From NCBI GenBank assembly GCA_029204225.1, contig CM055101.1, forward strand, positions 30,842,519 to 30,906,518: 64,000 nucleotides of DNA. The letters are read 5' to 3'. A program made the translations under genes and the position numbers. Positions 10,661-21,819 of the stretch are shown here, piece after piece (positions within the stretch are counted from its first letter, which is position 1; each line of letters opens with the position of its first letter). The stretch is from Diphasiastrum complanatum. Taxonomy: Eukaryota > Streptophyta > Lycopodiopsida > Lycopodiales > Lycopodiaceae. The notes under the pieces were generated by a model. The model was not told where the DNA came from, made no database searches, and saw nothing but the letters and a program-made list of their open reading frames with translations.

Positions 10661-12999
10661 TGATGTGGCTTGTCCTTCCTCTTGGCTTTAGCTGGTACCT
10701 GTACCTTGGCCTTGGTCTCGCATCTCAGCACCCGTGTCTGTTGGTCCTTGGTCTTGGCCTTCGGACCCTTGATCTTGACTAGATCCCCCTACTGCTTGCT
10801 GGCTTTGGTCCTGGCTTGTACTGGCATGTGCAGCGTCAAAAATAGGTGGCGGTGGAATCACCATGGGGGTGGGATGGGCCTTCTTCTGCATGAACTGTTG
10901 GCAAGCCTTGAGGGCTTGTTTGGCTTGGGCGAGCTCATGAGTTGCGCTTGTCCGATATTTATTGAACTCTGTCTGGTAGCTGTTTAAGGTTTGGCTATAG
11001 ACCTACACCTGACGTCAAAAGAGATTCATCTCTGATTCAGATAACGGCCTTGAGTCTGGTGTAGGTTGAGCTAACCAGACGAGCTTTTCACTTTGTAGGG
11101 CCTTGACTTCCGCCCCCAGGCACGTATTCTCTACTTCCAATATTTGTAATTGCACCTGGATGGGAGCAAGCCGTTGGGACGCTTTGGATTAAAGCTCCTG
11201 CACCTTCATGGAGGCCTCTGTCAGTGCTTTGGAGAGGCTTTGGATATATAGATTGAGGCCCTCCTCCTTCTGCTGCAGCTTGGCAATCTCTCGGTGCCCT
11301 TCTTGCTCATGTTGGTGCGTTAGGATCAGCTCGTGCTACAACTTGGTGAGTTCCGCTCGCAACTGTGTGTTGCTTGTGGCCAGGTGTAGTACCCTGCTTT
11401 CCAAAATTGCTTTGGTTGCTACCGCTCTAGGATGTATTTGCCCAGAGTCTGGTATATCGTCGTTAGATCGGTGGGAGCAGACGGTACACTGGCACTGGTA
11501 GGGGCTTGTGTTGTATTGGCCTTGATGACTTGTGGAGTTCCGTCATCATCTTCTTCAATCAGGTTCTCATTGGACTTGATGCCATCTGGGGCGGTGGGAT
11601 CAACCCGATCTGGCAATGGTATGAAAATTGTTTGAACAAATGCGTCATCAGACAATGGTTGGTTGCCCTCGGCAACCTTTGATGGCAAAGCAGGTGGAAT
11701 TTTATAAACAACTGTGGAAACGGGGGTGATGACGGTTTGTCCAAACGAGAGGATGGGAGGAACAGAGGGGAATTGAAGGGTGGTGTGGAGTATGGAAGAA
11801 GGTGAGGATGGAGCAAAAAGGGTCTAACGTGGGGGTGAAAAATTGATGACTTGCATCCATGCCAGAGTGTCGGGAGACAACTAAGAATCAGAGGGACTAA
11901 ACGTGAGGGGAGTAACGGTGGCGGCAGGAGTGATGGAGGATGTGATGGTGATGGATGGAGTAGTGGATAATAGAACAGAAATGGAAGTGGTATCAACAGA
12001 GAAAACGAGAATGGACACAAAAATAGTTGTGGATGGAACAGAAAGAGAGGTAGTGACAACAGAGATCGGAGGAAAAGGTTGCACGGAAGAAGAAGTGGCG
12101 GTGGCTGATGGAGTGGTTAGTGCGGTGATGATGGAGCATCTTCAGGTAGTGGGTGGAGATGAAGATGAAGAGACAGCACCACGCATTCGTTTGTTGGCCA
12201 TTGTATCAGTAATTGCAAGTTGGGAGGAGGTGGATGTCTGAGATGGCGGATAGATGTTAGTGTGCGGCACAATGGAAGACAAAAGGGTTGAGTGGTGGAA
12301 GTTGCGCACTTTTGCCTCGAGAAGTGCGTAGGCAAAGTTACACAACAGGGGGCCTGCTGCGATACGGTCACGGTTGTTGGGTTTGATAGAGGTGGTTAGT
12401 TCACAAATGAAAAAGCTATGCCATTCGTATGACACAACTAAGGGGCCAAGGAATTCCAGAAAGGATTCTACTATCTGACTCAGCAGCTTGGACTAGATTT
12501 TGTCTTTGCAAAATGCTGAAATAACCAAAAAGTTATTCAACAAATGTGCAACCGTCTGAATGACGGGTTCCGTGATAACATCTATCAAGTAACCATTATT
12601 AGTCTGGATTGGAATTTCTGGTGCAGTTTGGCTGATGAAAGGTTTGATCAGAGTTTTGGCTTGATGATGGGAGATGGGTTGGTGATCACCGAACATAATG
12701 CCAATGGTGACCATCGAGTCTATGTTAATCTTGACCTTGTAAGTGGTACCTTTGTACAAGAAGTGGAAGCGTGTCTTTTGCGCATCCCAAGTGGCATAAG
12801 CGTGAAGGGCAAGGCCCATGTTAATCTTAGAATGAAAAAACGCCGGGTAAAAATCCATTGCCTCTAGAAGTGGGCTGGCTGTCTGTAGCCATGGTTGGAT
12901 CAGAGCGTTAGAGGGTAAGGGCCAAATATGTGTGGCCTCAAGGATTTCATGCTGGATCACCTGCTTGGTGCCAAAGTCTTCAGAGGATGAGGAGGCCAT
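10660..12999 (-). pseudogene. extra ORF 3' of pol in element C (env-position / aORF), broken
   Basis: From the ATG at 12999 a single frame runs to about 11419 with only scattered stops (near 12493, 12142, 11881, 11839). The first 168 codons are a compact domain (ALHAYATWDAQKTRFHFLYK, GIMFGDHQPISHHQAKTLIK) that vaguely recalls the plant transposon-protein domains found in Athila-type extra ORFs. A Ser/Thr/Pro-rich low-complexity segment follows (about 12150-11450). Then, after a frameshift, comes a helical region with heptad-like spacing (about 11400-11040: LQQKEEGLNLYIQSLSKALTEA, kept short here). The gene is downstream of pol in the same sense, as in element B. Function unknown. Confidence 0.6.
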
Positions 13000-14164
13000 G
13001 TTAGCAGTGATGATTAAAGAACAAAAAAGTAGAAAAAATGGTGGAAAGGTAAAAGGTGTGGAAACGACAAAAATTGTGAATTCCGAGTATCGGATGGCAA
13101 GAATTATAGTTCAGAGCACATATCTGGATTTAGTATGAGCAGATGATACCTTGTAGAAAATTTGGTCACAAACAGAGAACTTGGTAATTTCAGTGTAAAT
13201 TTTGATAGAGCTTTGCTAGCAAAGCTAACAAATGACTGGAATTCAGCCATTATATAGCGGAATTTAGAGTGCGTATTAGGTGAAATCCACTTTCCCTTGC
13301 TCAATTCAACCCAAAATTTGGCAGGGACCTTCTCAAAATTCTAAGACCTTAGGGAAGTCTGCGAGAGTTCAGAAGGTGATTTGACTGCCATGCGAAGGTT
13401 CTACGAGGGTTCAGACTGTCTGCGAGGGTTCAACTCTCGTAGGGAGTCATCTCTCACACAACATGTTCTTGTGATTGTATTTTCAAGATCAAACCATATA
13501 GACAGGCTAATTTCACTGCTCTGATTCCATTTAGACACCTTGAGAGAGTTGGTAAGATGATCTTGATGCTCTGTGAGAGTTCTGAAGATTCAGCTTCTAG
13601 GAATCCTCGCACACACTAAAAAATGATGATTCTGCCATCAGGAACTCTTGTAGAGATTTTTATGGATGCATCTAGGTCAGATCTAGTGACTGTCCAAGTT
13701 TCAAGAGCTATCTCCTAGGGGATCTCCAAAAATCATGAAAAAAGTACTCTTTTAGAGTGTTTTACGAGATTTTGAGATTTTCTGATTTTGAGCTTTTGCA
13801 ATCTGGCAATCAGCTTCATCCATGCTTGATCTGACGGTTGGTAGTTCTCTGGAAGTTTTGATGGATAATTGGTAGTAGATCCACCAGTTCTGGTTGAATT
13901 TTGTCCTTAATTTGACATAGTTACTGAGATCAAGGTCTCTGATCTGCAAATTTAGGGGACTTATTGGCATAATCTGATGATCTGCTTCCTCCTTGATCCC
14001 ATCTGGATCTGGATCTAGATATCTCTTGGATTCTGATGGATTTCTCCCATCTTGCCAGATCTGGCCGAATCTTGATGGATCTAGCTTGATTTGGCTTGAT
14101 CTTCCTATATCTAGCGGTGATGGTTTAGGAGAATAGCTTTTCGTAATGTTCTACCACCAATCTG
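13000..14164 (-). promoter_or_regulatory. pol-to-3'ORF spacer of element C, candidate internal promoter
   Basis: Read on the minus strand, four copies of a GAACCYTCG-type motif occur (plus-strand positions 13361-13370, 13392-13401, 13404-13412, 13422-13431). A TATA-like CTATATAATG lies at 13249-13258, about 250 bases before the ATG at 12999. The block after the TATA (GGCTGAATTCCAGTCATTTG) resembles the corresponding part of the element B spacer. The rest of the spacer is AT-rich without ORFs of interest. Promoter function is inferred from conservation only. Confidence 0.4.
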
Positions 14165-16174
14165 GATCTATCTTACTGTGGTGGCCAATACTTGTGCAAC
14201 CGGCTACCGTTGATGGGTGTGTCGAATGGCATCCCATCTAGCTTCTCTAAATTCACAGCTCCATGATTAAGAATTTCCTTGATCCGATGAGGACCTTCGC
14301 CTGTGAATTTTAATTTTCCTTGATCACCTTGGTTTTATACATCAGGACCAAATCTCGGAACAAAGATCCTTCTTTTGTAACCTACAATAATGCCATGCTT
14401 TGCATCTTTCTTTTTCAGCTGCCAGTGCATGCACAGCTAGTAGGCGTGTTTCACAGAGTTTATGCAGAGCTTCATGGCGTAGTTGTAGAGATTTGGACTC
14501 ATTAAGACATTGCGTGCTAGCAATCCTTAATGAAAGAACTAGAAACTCTACTGGCATTACAACATCCTGACCATATACCAATTGGAAGGGTGTTTGATCA
14601 GTGCTTCCTTTATATGTTGTCCTAAATGCCCACAGAGCAACATGCAACTTATGTTCCCAATCTGATCTGCTAGCTTCAACTGTTTTCGTGAGCACGCTAC
14701 ACAGGATCTTATTAGATGATTATACTTGCCCATTACCATGAGGATAATAAGGCATACTAGTTCTATGGATCACGAAGAATTCTTCCAACAGGACCTTGAT
14801 GGTCTCATTGATGAAATGACTTTCGCAATCGCTGACTAGCTCCACCGTGCATCCAATGCGTAAAATGATATTTTCATAAAGGTACTTGGCAGTGGTCCTA
14901 GCATCAGCTACTCTTACTGCCTTGGCTTCAACCCACTTGGTGAGATAGTCTATGGCTACGATTATGTATCTAGCCTGGGAACTCCTTGCTGCAAGGTGAA
15001 TTGGACCAATATAATCCAATCCCCACTTTTTGAATGGCGCTTGGGCTAAGACCGGGTGCAGTAGGTCATAATTCAATCTCATTGATCTTTTTGCCCTTTG
15101 GCACACATCGCACTTTCTCAAGTATTCCTCCGTATCCTTATGAATCGTTGGCCACCAACATCCTGATTGTAAGATTTTGCGAACTGTAATGTCGGATGCA
15201 AAATGGCCTCCACCCATGCCTTCATGTGAAAGCACAATTATCTGGGTGGCCTCATGAGGGAGAATACACCACCCAAGAATTCCATCTGGTACTCTTTGAT
15301 ACAACTGGTCGGCAATCAACTGATAAGGTCTAGCCTTCAAGATCAATTTCCGCTGATCTACCTTTGGTAGTGACTTGTCTAGTTGGCCCCGCATCAGATA
15401 TTCAACAATGTCGGTGACCCATTCTAGTACTGTGTCTACGTAAAACAAGGTAGCATCAACCAGCTCATCATTGGGTTGGGTTGCAATCTCCTTTTCCTTG
15501 ATTCGAGACACATGATCTGCCATGTAGTGTTGTTTTTCCTTGCGAACTACTATCCGAAAATCAAATTCCAACAACAGAAGTAGCCATCTGGTGATTCTCC
15601 TGGTGTTGCAAGTTTTATTAACAAGATAGAGCAAGGGTTGATGGTCCGTATAAAAAGCAAAATGTGTGGCCATTACGTAGTGTCAAAATTTTTTAACTGC
15701 ATAGATCATTGCCAGTGCTTTTCGCTCTGTGATTGAATAATTTATTTCTATATCACTGAGCTGTCGGCTTGCAAATCAGATTGGAAAATCCTTTTTGTGT
15801 TCACCTGGCTTAGTTAAGATTGCTCCAACTGCATACTTCGATGCATCCGTATGCACGTGAAACTCAATGGACCAATTGGGTGGGCGTAAGCTTGGTGCTG
15901 AAACCAATGCATCCTTAAGCTTTTGGAAAGCCTTTAGGGCTTCCTCGTTCCAATGTGGATCCATTGTGAGCTTGTAAATTAGTCGGGCTAACTCCACAAA
16001 ATCAAGAATGAAGATCCTATAATAGTTAGCATGACCCATGAAGATGTATACTTCGCAGATCGTCCCCGGTGGTGATAGATCAACAATGATCCTGATCTTT
16101 GATAGGTCTGTGGTAATCCCGTGTCTTGACACTATATGGCCAAGAATCAAGCCATGTGTCACCCAAAATTGCAT
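14165..16174 (-). pseudogene. gypsy pol remnant: RT end, RNase H, integrase (element C)
   Basis: Starts at 16174 inside RT (WVTHGLILGHIVSRHGI; the RT catalytic part is lost). RNase H follows with HVHTDASKYAVGAIL, and after a stop near 15776 and another near 15674, FAFYTDHQPLLYLVN. The integrase finger is complete (HEGMGGGHF...CDVCQRAKRS). The core has LDYIGP and VSDCESHF. At the third catalytic position the Glu codon is a TAA stop (GNGQV then stop, at about 14717-14720). The frame resumes at 14695 with LWAFRTTYKGSTDQTPFQLV and, after a frameshift near 14342, ends about 14165 with a DTPINGSRL-like tail. Sequence is close to element B throughout. Confidence 0.85.
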
Positions 16175-16293
16175 CTCATTTTGTGTGCAGATACTGAATT
16201 TTTTCTACATTGGTGAAATTGTTAGAGTATCTTCTTTTGTGATCCAAGATCAGAGACATGGATTGGATCATAAATTATCTGAAATCCTTCACA
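16171..16293 (+). repeat. truncated 5' LTR of element D
   Basis: About 123 bases match 20624-20746, the last part of the 3' LTR, with scattered substitutions; both end in TTCACA. The left border coincides with the broken RT of gypsy C, so most of this LTR has been lost. Confidence 0.8.
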
Positions 16294-16305
16294 TGGTATC
16301 AGATC
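16294..16305 (+). other. tRNA primer-binding site of element D
   Basis: TGGTATCAGATC directly follows the LTR end CACA, matching the initiator-Met-tRNA primer site of copia elements except at the last bases. Confidence 0.8.
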
Positions 16306-16901
16306 TTGTGTTTCAGGTTATGAAGGAGAAAATCATATCTATCAATGATTTGGTGAATATATCAAGGCTTGAGCATGCTAGAGGGAATTCTACACCAAAA
16401 TCGAGTTTTTTTGTTTTTGTAGATTGGATCTTTTGTTGATCAAAATCCTATATAGGCTCACAAACTTGATCAATTATGATTTCTGATCTCAAATACTAGA
16501 TTTGGCCAATTTGTGGATCATTTGATCAGTCTAAGTGGTGGCTAATAGATTGCATATCAAATTTTCAGCATTTGCATGTAGATTTGGAATAGTCAATCTT
16601 TTGTGATTTTGTCAAAACCCTAATTTTGATTGGATCTCTAGATAGTGAGGTTGTTGGACTTCATTTGAGTGTGTTTTAATTTTATTTTAGATTGAGGATA
16701 GATCATAGGTTGATCAAGATTCCATGATTCTATATGTTGATTTGTTTGGTATAAGTGCTAAAAGAGAATTGTTGAGATAGTTTCAAATATTTGTGATTTC
16801 TTTTGAAAACATCTGTTTTTGTTCAAAGGAGTGCTTTGTGCATAGAAATAGGTTGAAAGAGAAGATCAGGTCATTGCTGCGTGACAGCCTCAATTGGAGT
16901 C

Positions 16902-18240
16902 ATGTTGGAAGCCAATGACAGACTTACATCAAGTAACTATTCATTGTGGAAAGTGAGGATGGAATCACTTCTTGAGATAAATGATGTTTTGGATATTGTT
17001 GTAGTTTAGAGGAGAGACCAACAACACAACAAGATCAAAGGGAGGTATGGCAAGAGGGCCAATAAGACTCTACACATGATAAAGATGAATGTTACCAATG
17101 AGCTTCTCAAGGAAGTTGGTAAGTGTACTTCATCTAAGGATGCTTGGGATTCATTGAAGAAGATTTGTGAATCTAAGTCTACTTCTAGAGTTTTGACTCT
17201 AAGAAGGCAAATCTTTTCTTGTTTGCAAAAGAATGAAGAAAGTCCAACTACCTTTGTCTTGAGGATGAAAGCATTGAATGATGAGTTGGCTTGCATTGAT
17301 AAAACCATTAAGGAAGGAGAGCTTGTTCAAGTGATTCTCAACAGCTTGTTGGATGCTCATGCTAACATTGTTCAAAGTATTGCTATTCAGAAGACTTTGC
17401 CAAGTTTGATGGATCTTCAAAAGATCTTGATCAATGAAGAATATAGACTTCAAGCAAGAGGTGGATCTACATCGACACTTCAAGAGGAGGCTATCTTCAC
17501 ACAGGGCAAAACCAAAAGTAAGTGGTATAAAGGGCAAGATCATGTGGAGCTTCTTCAAATGGCAAAAAGAAGGATAGATCAATGCTCAAGTGCTTCTATT
17601 GTGGCATCAAAGGACACTTTTCAAGTGAGTGCTACAAGAAGAAGAGAGATGAAAGTAGCAAGCAAATCATTTTTACTACTAATGATGAGGATCTAGGTGG
17701 TGGTGATTCTCTTTTGATGTGTTGTTCAAGACTAATCTCAAGTGAAGGTGACAAATATTCATGGTGGATTGATAGTGGAGCTAGTTCACACATGAATAGT
17801 CACAAGGAGTACTTTACTTCTTTGGTCACTTATGATGGAGCCAAGAAAGCAATTCACATGGCCAATGGTGCTGAGTGTGTGATTGAAGGTATTGGTTCAA
17901 TTCCTATTTGTCTTTCTACTAATAGGAAAGCAAGACTTCATGGTGTTCTTTACATTCCTTCACTTTCAAAGAATTTTCTAAGTGTTGGTCAAATGATAGA
18001 GAAAGGATACATGGTAAAGTTTGGTGGCGATGCTTGTTTCATTACAAAGGAAGGAATCTTGGTTGCTAGGGGCAATAGACAAGGTAGACTTTTCAAACTT
18101 GATGATTTTGTTATGGCTAACAAAAAGGATGGAATGGAAAAGGAGATTGGTCTCAACTTTCCAAAGTTACCTTTTAGCATCAATAAGATTGGTGGATCTT
18201 ATGCAAAGTCTAAAAGCTTCCTTATGCTAGATCTAGGTCA
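16902..18240 (+). pseudogene. copia gag-protease of element D
   Basis: Gag opens at 16902 (LTSSNYSLWKVRMESLLEI) and has a stop near 17007. It continues in the same frame from 17076 with the UBN2 capsid region (SKDAWDSLKKICESKS, TFVLRMKALNDELA). A frameshift near 17580 leads into the zinc knuckle CFYCGIKGHFSSEC (all four metal ligands present) and the protease with an intact core WWIDSGASSHM near 17760. The fold continues to about ARLHGVLYIPSLSKNFLSV and a GAG-pre-integrase-like start. Recognisable homology fades after about 18240. Unlike elements A and G, the protease active-site motif here is intact, which suggests later or weaker decay of gag-protease. Confidence 0.8.
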
Positions 18241-19935
18241 AGATCTAATATGCTTCTTGGAGATGTTCATCTTTGTGCTAACTTGGCTAGTCTTGAGGAT
18301 AATGATGGTGTTTCAACGGTTCTTCATGGCAAGTACAAGCATGCAAAAGATAAGGAAAGAGCTAACTTCATCAATGGAGAAGGTGAAGGTTCTTCCTTGG
18401 AAAAGGTTGTTGCTTATGATTTCTTTGATCACATGGAAAGAGATGTTGCTAGGTGCATGCATGAAGGAGGTGGTTCTTCTACATTCTTTTGTGATGAGTC
18501 CAAGAAAGTCATTTTTGCAGCAAGTGGAGTCACATGTCTTCATAAAGAGAGTAGATCAAATGGTTCTGTCAAGATACTTGGTGATGGAGATAGTCAGAAG
18601 TCAAGAAAAAGAGAAGTATGTGAAGAGTTCAAAGTAGGATGTACTTTGAATGATGTCATTGTGAATGATAGTGAGGAAGAATCATTATCAAATGAGTCAT
18701 TACCTAAATCATTGAGTAGAAGTTCTTGTTTGAAAAAAGAGAGTACTTCAATAATCCTTATGTTGAAGGTACTAATCATTTTTTTCTTGGCTTCTAATGT
18801 CTTTGAGATTTCTACTTTTTATGATGCAATAATTAAGAGGGAGTCTTATGAAGGAAAGAGCAATGGAAGAGTGGTTCTTGGGAAGATCCAAGGCATGGAT
18901 CTCACATCTCTTCATCAACTCAAAGAATGATTGTGAATTGATCACTCATGATCAAGATGGCAAAAGGTTGGTTGGAGAAGACTACATGGAGAAAATCGAG
19001 AGGCAATTTCTTCAAGTAAAGGGTCATTGGTGAGCTTATTGAGGTTTTTTATGGACTCAAGAGGGCTGGATTTATTATTTTTGATACTCATCTTCACCTA
19101 CTCTACTTCATGTTGGATGGAAAGTTTGGAATCTATCTTTTGATTTATGATGGTGGCATTGTTTTCACTAATCTTTGTGGAAATTTGAGATCAAGCATTG
19201 ATTAGATCTTGTTGGATCTAGACCGTATGTTTGAGAGGGAGTATTTCCAGAGGTTTAGGTTTGAAGATATTCATATCTTTGATGATCAAGAGAAAGGTAA
19301 GCAAGTGGAAGAGACTCACTTTGCTTTATGGAGGATATTCTTGTGTAGATGATGCTATGCAAGTGGATGGATGTTATCTTGCTGTAAAATCAAGTAATGG
19401 ATCTGGAAAAAAAAATTTGTTCAATGACTTTGATTTTCAAGTTGATGATCAAGAGGTTGATCTCAAAGGGCTTCAAAAAGGCAAAAAGGAAGTTGGAATT
19501 TTGGAGCTAGTCAAGAGAATTAAAGGAGAGGTAATTGGCAAAGACGTTATGGATCTATTTTTTCAGCTTATTGAAGACTCAAGTAAGGTCAAATGAGAAA
19601 CAAGGAAGTGTTGTACAAGTCTATTTTACTTGTACTATCTCATGTTTGAGCATTTTTATGTGGATGTGTGCAAATTGTCAAGATATGGTCAAACTAGCTA
19701 CATTGGTGAGCATCATTTTGATGTTGGATTTGTACTAGCATTCTTGGCTGGTTTTGTTGATGGAAATGAATTTATTGGAGGCTCATTATATCACTCATCC
19801 ATGGCTAAGTTCTCAAGTGTTGAGCTACTTAGTGCCAATGTTTGGAGATTGTCAATTTTTGGTGAATTCATGGTCATTTTCTTGTGTCAAGTAGATCTTC
19901 TTGAGGTGCAAGCATGTTGAGGTGCAACAACATTT
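18240..19935 (+). other. scrambled pol-position segment of element D
   Basis: This interval sits where integrase, RT and RNase H should be. It has open frames (18250-18930, 226 codons; 19231-19596, 121 codons; 19630-19920, 96 codons) but no complete integrase or RT core and no YVDD motif that I can find. Faint echoes of pol occur: the stretch ERDVARCMHEGGGSSTFFCD resembles the integrase segment that reads roughly MARCMLHEKGLPSTFW in copia elements. The simplest reading is a heavily rearranged pol carried along as filler. Any protein function is unsupported. Confidence 0.45.
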
Positions 19936-20106
19936 TGTGACGGAGCAAGTCATTGCAAAGGAGGTGGAGTTTCAACATGTGTCCTCAAGGGAATGTTAGC
20001 TGGTACATTCACCAAAGCATTGGGAAAAGACTTGTTCATGGAGCATAGGACATCATTTGGAGTGTTATCAAAGTCTATGCTAAAACTAGTTGAAGAGGAA
20101 GTGTGA
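19936..20106 (+). pseudogene. RNase H C-terminal tail of element D pol
   Basis: An open frame through 20106 translates to VEFQHVSSREMLAGTFTKAL followed by GKDLFMEHRTSFGVLS. This matches the end of copia RNase H, which usually reads like ...QLADIFTKAL. The frame stops at TGA 20104-20106, right at the 3' LTR boundary. It is the only clear remnant of the pol C-terminus and shows the parent was a full copia element. Confidence 0.75.
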
Positions 20107-20746
20107 AAGATTCAAGTAGTTTGATCATATTTGCTATATTTTCATGTTTGGCAAATTAAGGCCAACTTTATTTTTAGACTTAGAGATTGACTTTTCAAAG
20201 TTCATTAGTCTAAATTTCATTTGAATAATCACTTTTTGAAAGTGTGGGAAAGGCGAGTTTGAGTAGATTCAAATTTAAATGTTGGGTACTTTAAATCTAG
20301 ACCCAAAAATAGTAGGGTTAGCATTTTGGAGGGGAAAACCAAATGGCCAAATAGGTTTCAGACCTGTTATAAAAGGAGGAAGCTCGTGGAGAGACACATC
20401 TTCTCTCTTCTCTATCTCATTTCATGCTTATACATGGTTCTCTTGGGTTCTACTATCCATTGGTGCACTATACTTGTGATTGCATGCAATTCTATGTGTA
20501 GAATGATCTATATTTGTTATTTTTGGATCTACACATGTAAAATATAGTAGCTTGCTAGTTTTGTATAGATGACAACAATACTTTATCATCTGATACATGT
20601 TTGATCAAGTTCTATTAGAGTTTGCATTTCATTTTGTGTGTAGATGCTGATTTTTTCTACAATGGTGAAATTGGTAGAGTATCTTCTTTTGTAACCCAAG
20701 ATCAAGGACATGGATTGGATCATAAATGATTTGAAATCCCTTCACA
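20102..20746 (+). repeat. 3' LTR of element D
   Basis: Starts TGTGAAAG after a purine-rich GAAGAGGAAG and ends TTCACA at 20746, about 645 bases. A TATA-like TTATAAAAGG lies at about 20367-20376, the expected site of transcription start in a plant LTR. Its last about 123 bases match the 5' LTR remnant at 16171-16293. Confidence 0.75.
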
Positions 20747-21275
20747 AACCATACTCTGGATGATTGTTTCAAACCATACAAAGCTTTATGGAGTTTGCAT
20801 ACCTGATCTTCTTTATCATTGAGAATATAGCCTTCTAGCTGGATCATGTAAATGTCCTCCTTGATAACTCCATTGAGGAATGTTGTTTGCACATCCATCT
20901 AGTGTACCTCAAGATCCGCTACAACAGCATATGACAGTAGCAATCGAATAGAAGTGTGCTTGACAACCGGACTGAAAATTTCGAAGTAGTCCATATTGGA
21001 AAATTTTGAAAATCCCCTTACCAAGAGTCGAGCTTTCCTTCTGTCAATACTGCTGTCTACTTTGTATTTGATCTTAAAGATCCATTTGCAGTCGATTACT
21101 TTATTGTGTACTGGCAACTTGGTGATAGTCCATTTATTGTTCCTTAGCACTGAGTTGTACTCCTTGTCCATTGCTTCCTTCTAGAGATTTGAATCGGCCT
21201 ATGACATAGCTTCCTCAACTGTGGTTGGCTCCTGAATAGAATAGTGAGCAAACTCATCAGTGTCATGTGTCGTAT
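20747..21275 (-). pseudogene. copia reverse transcriptase fragment E
   Basis: On the minus strand from about 21275 the sequence reads the copia RT N-terminus: EPTTVEEAMS, then EAMDKEYNSVLRNNKWTI, CKWIFKIKYKVDSSIDRRKA, and FSPVVKHTSIRLLLSYA. A TAG follows, then MDVQTTFLNGVIKEDIYM and KALYGLKQSSRVW. It is cut at 20746 by the end of the element D 3' LTR, before the YVDD motif. The remainder of the element is not adjacent. Confidence 0.85.
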
Positions 21276-21819
21276 GTAATTAGCCCATGAGCTCACCAAT
21301 GAACTGCCAAAAATAGCCATGGAGGTAAATTAGACTAGAACTAGTCATTAGGCTCAAGCAACCACGACATATTTGTATTGGTGGGAATTGTAATAATGGT
21401 TGTAAGGCCCAAATTAAGGTAATAAGGCCCCAAATATTAATTAGAGGCATAAAGGCCTACTATAAATAGATGAGGTTGTGCTATTTGGAGGCTATTCTAC
21501 TTTTATGATTTTTGAACTTTTGGTGATCTTGAAGCTTCTCTTTGAGAGTTTTCTTCAAATTATTTGTGGTTCATGTGCCTACAATCACATAAGAGCTATG
21601 ATCATGCTCTAGTTTCAGGCCTTATCTTATGAATGATCAATAATCATGTATAATGGAATCCAACTTTGTCTATTTTGGTGAAGGTTTGCTATCTTTGTCT
21701 AGTTTCTTGATTTCTTGAGTATTTCCTTGATTTCTTGCTTTTTCATTATAGTTTGATGTTAAAGAATGGATTAGATGTTTGAATACTAAGGTTGGCACAT
21801 GAAAATTTTGGTAACAGAG

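Larger units (their letters stand above)
10660..16172 (-). mobile_element. Ty3/gypsy element C, inverted relative of B
   Basis: On the minus strand the order is truncated RT end, RNase H, integrase (16172 down to about 14165), spacer, and extra ORF (12999 down to about 10660). This mirrors element B. The two elements lie tail to tail, with their 3' ends meeting near 10.66 kb. The 5' part (LTR, gag, protease, most of RT) is missing, cut exactly where an LTR remnant of copia D begins at 16171. Stops and frameshifts show decay. Confidence 0.75.
16171..20746 (+). mobile_element. copia-type element D: gag-protease kept, pol scrambled
   Basis: Truncated 5' LTR (16171-16293), primer site (16294-16305), leader, gag-protease (16902-about 18240), about 1.7 kb without intact pol domains, a short RNase H C-terminal tail (about 19936-20106) and a complete-looking 3' LTR (20102-20746). 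The length is near that of a normal copia element, so the pol segment has been replaced or heavily rearranged rather than simply deleted. Such gag-retaining non-autonomous elements have been called TR-GAGs. The left flank is gypsy C and the right flank is copia E, so this is not a simple insertion into one host element. Confidence 0.7.

Noticed and set aside
10670-12241. Plus-strand ORFs rich in Leu/Cys/Ser and Val/Met opposite the element C 3' ORF
   Set aside because: They are antisense shadows of the low-complexity and coiled-coil coding on the minus strand.
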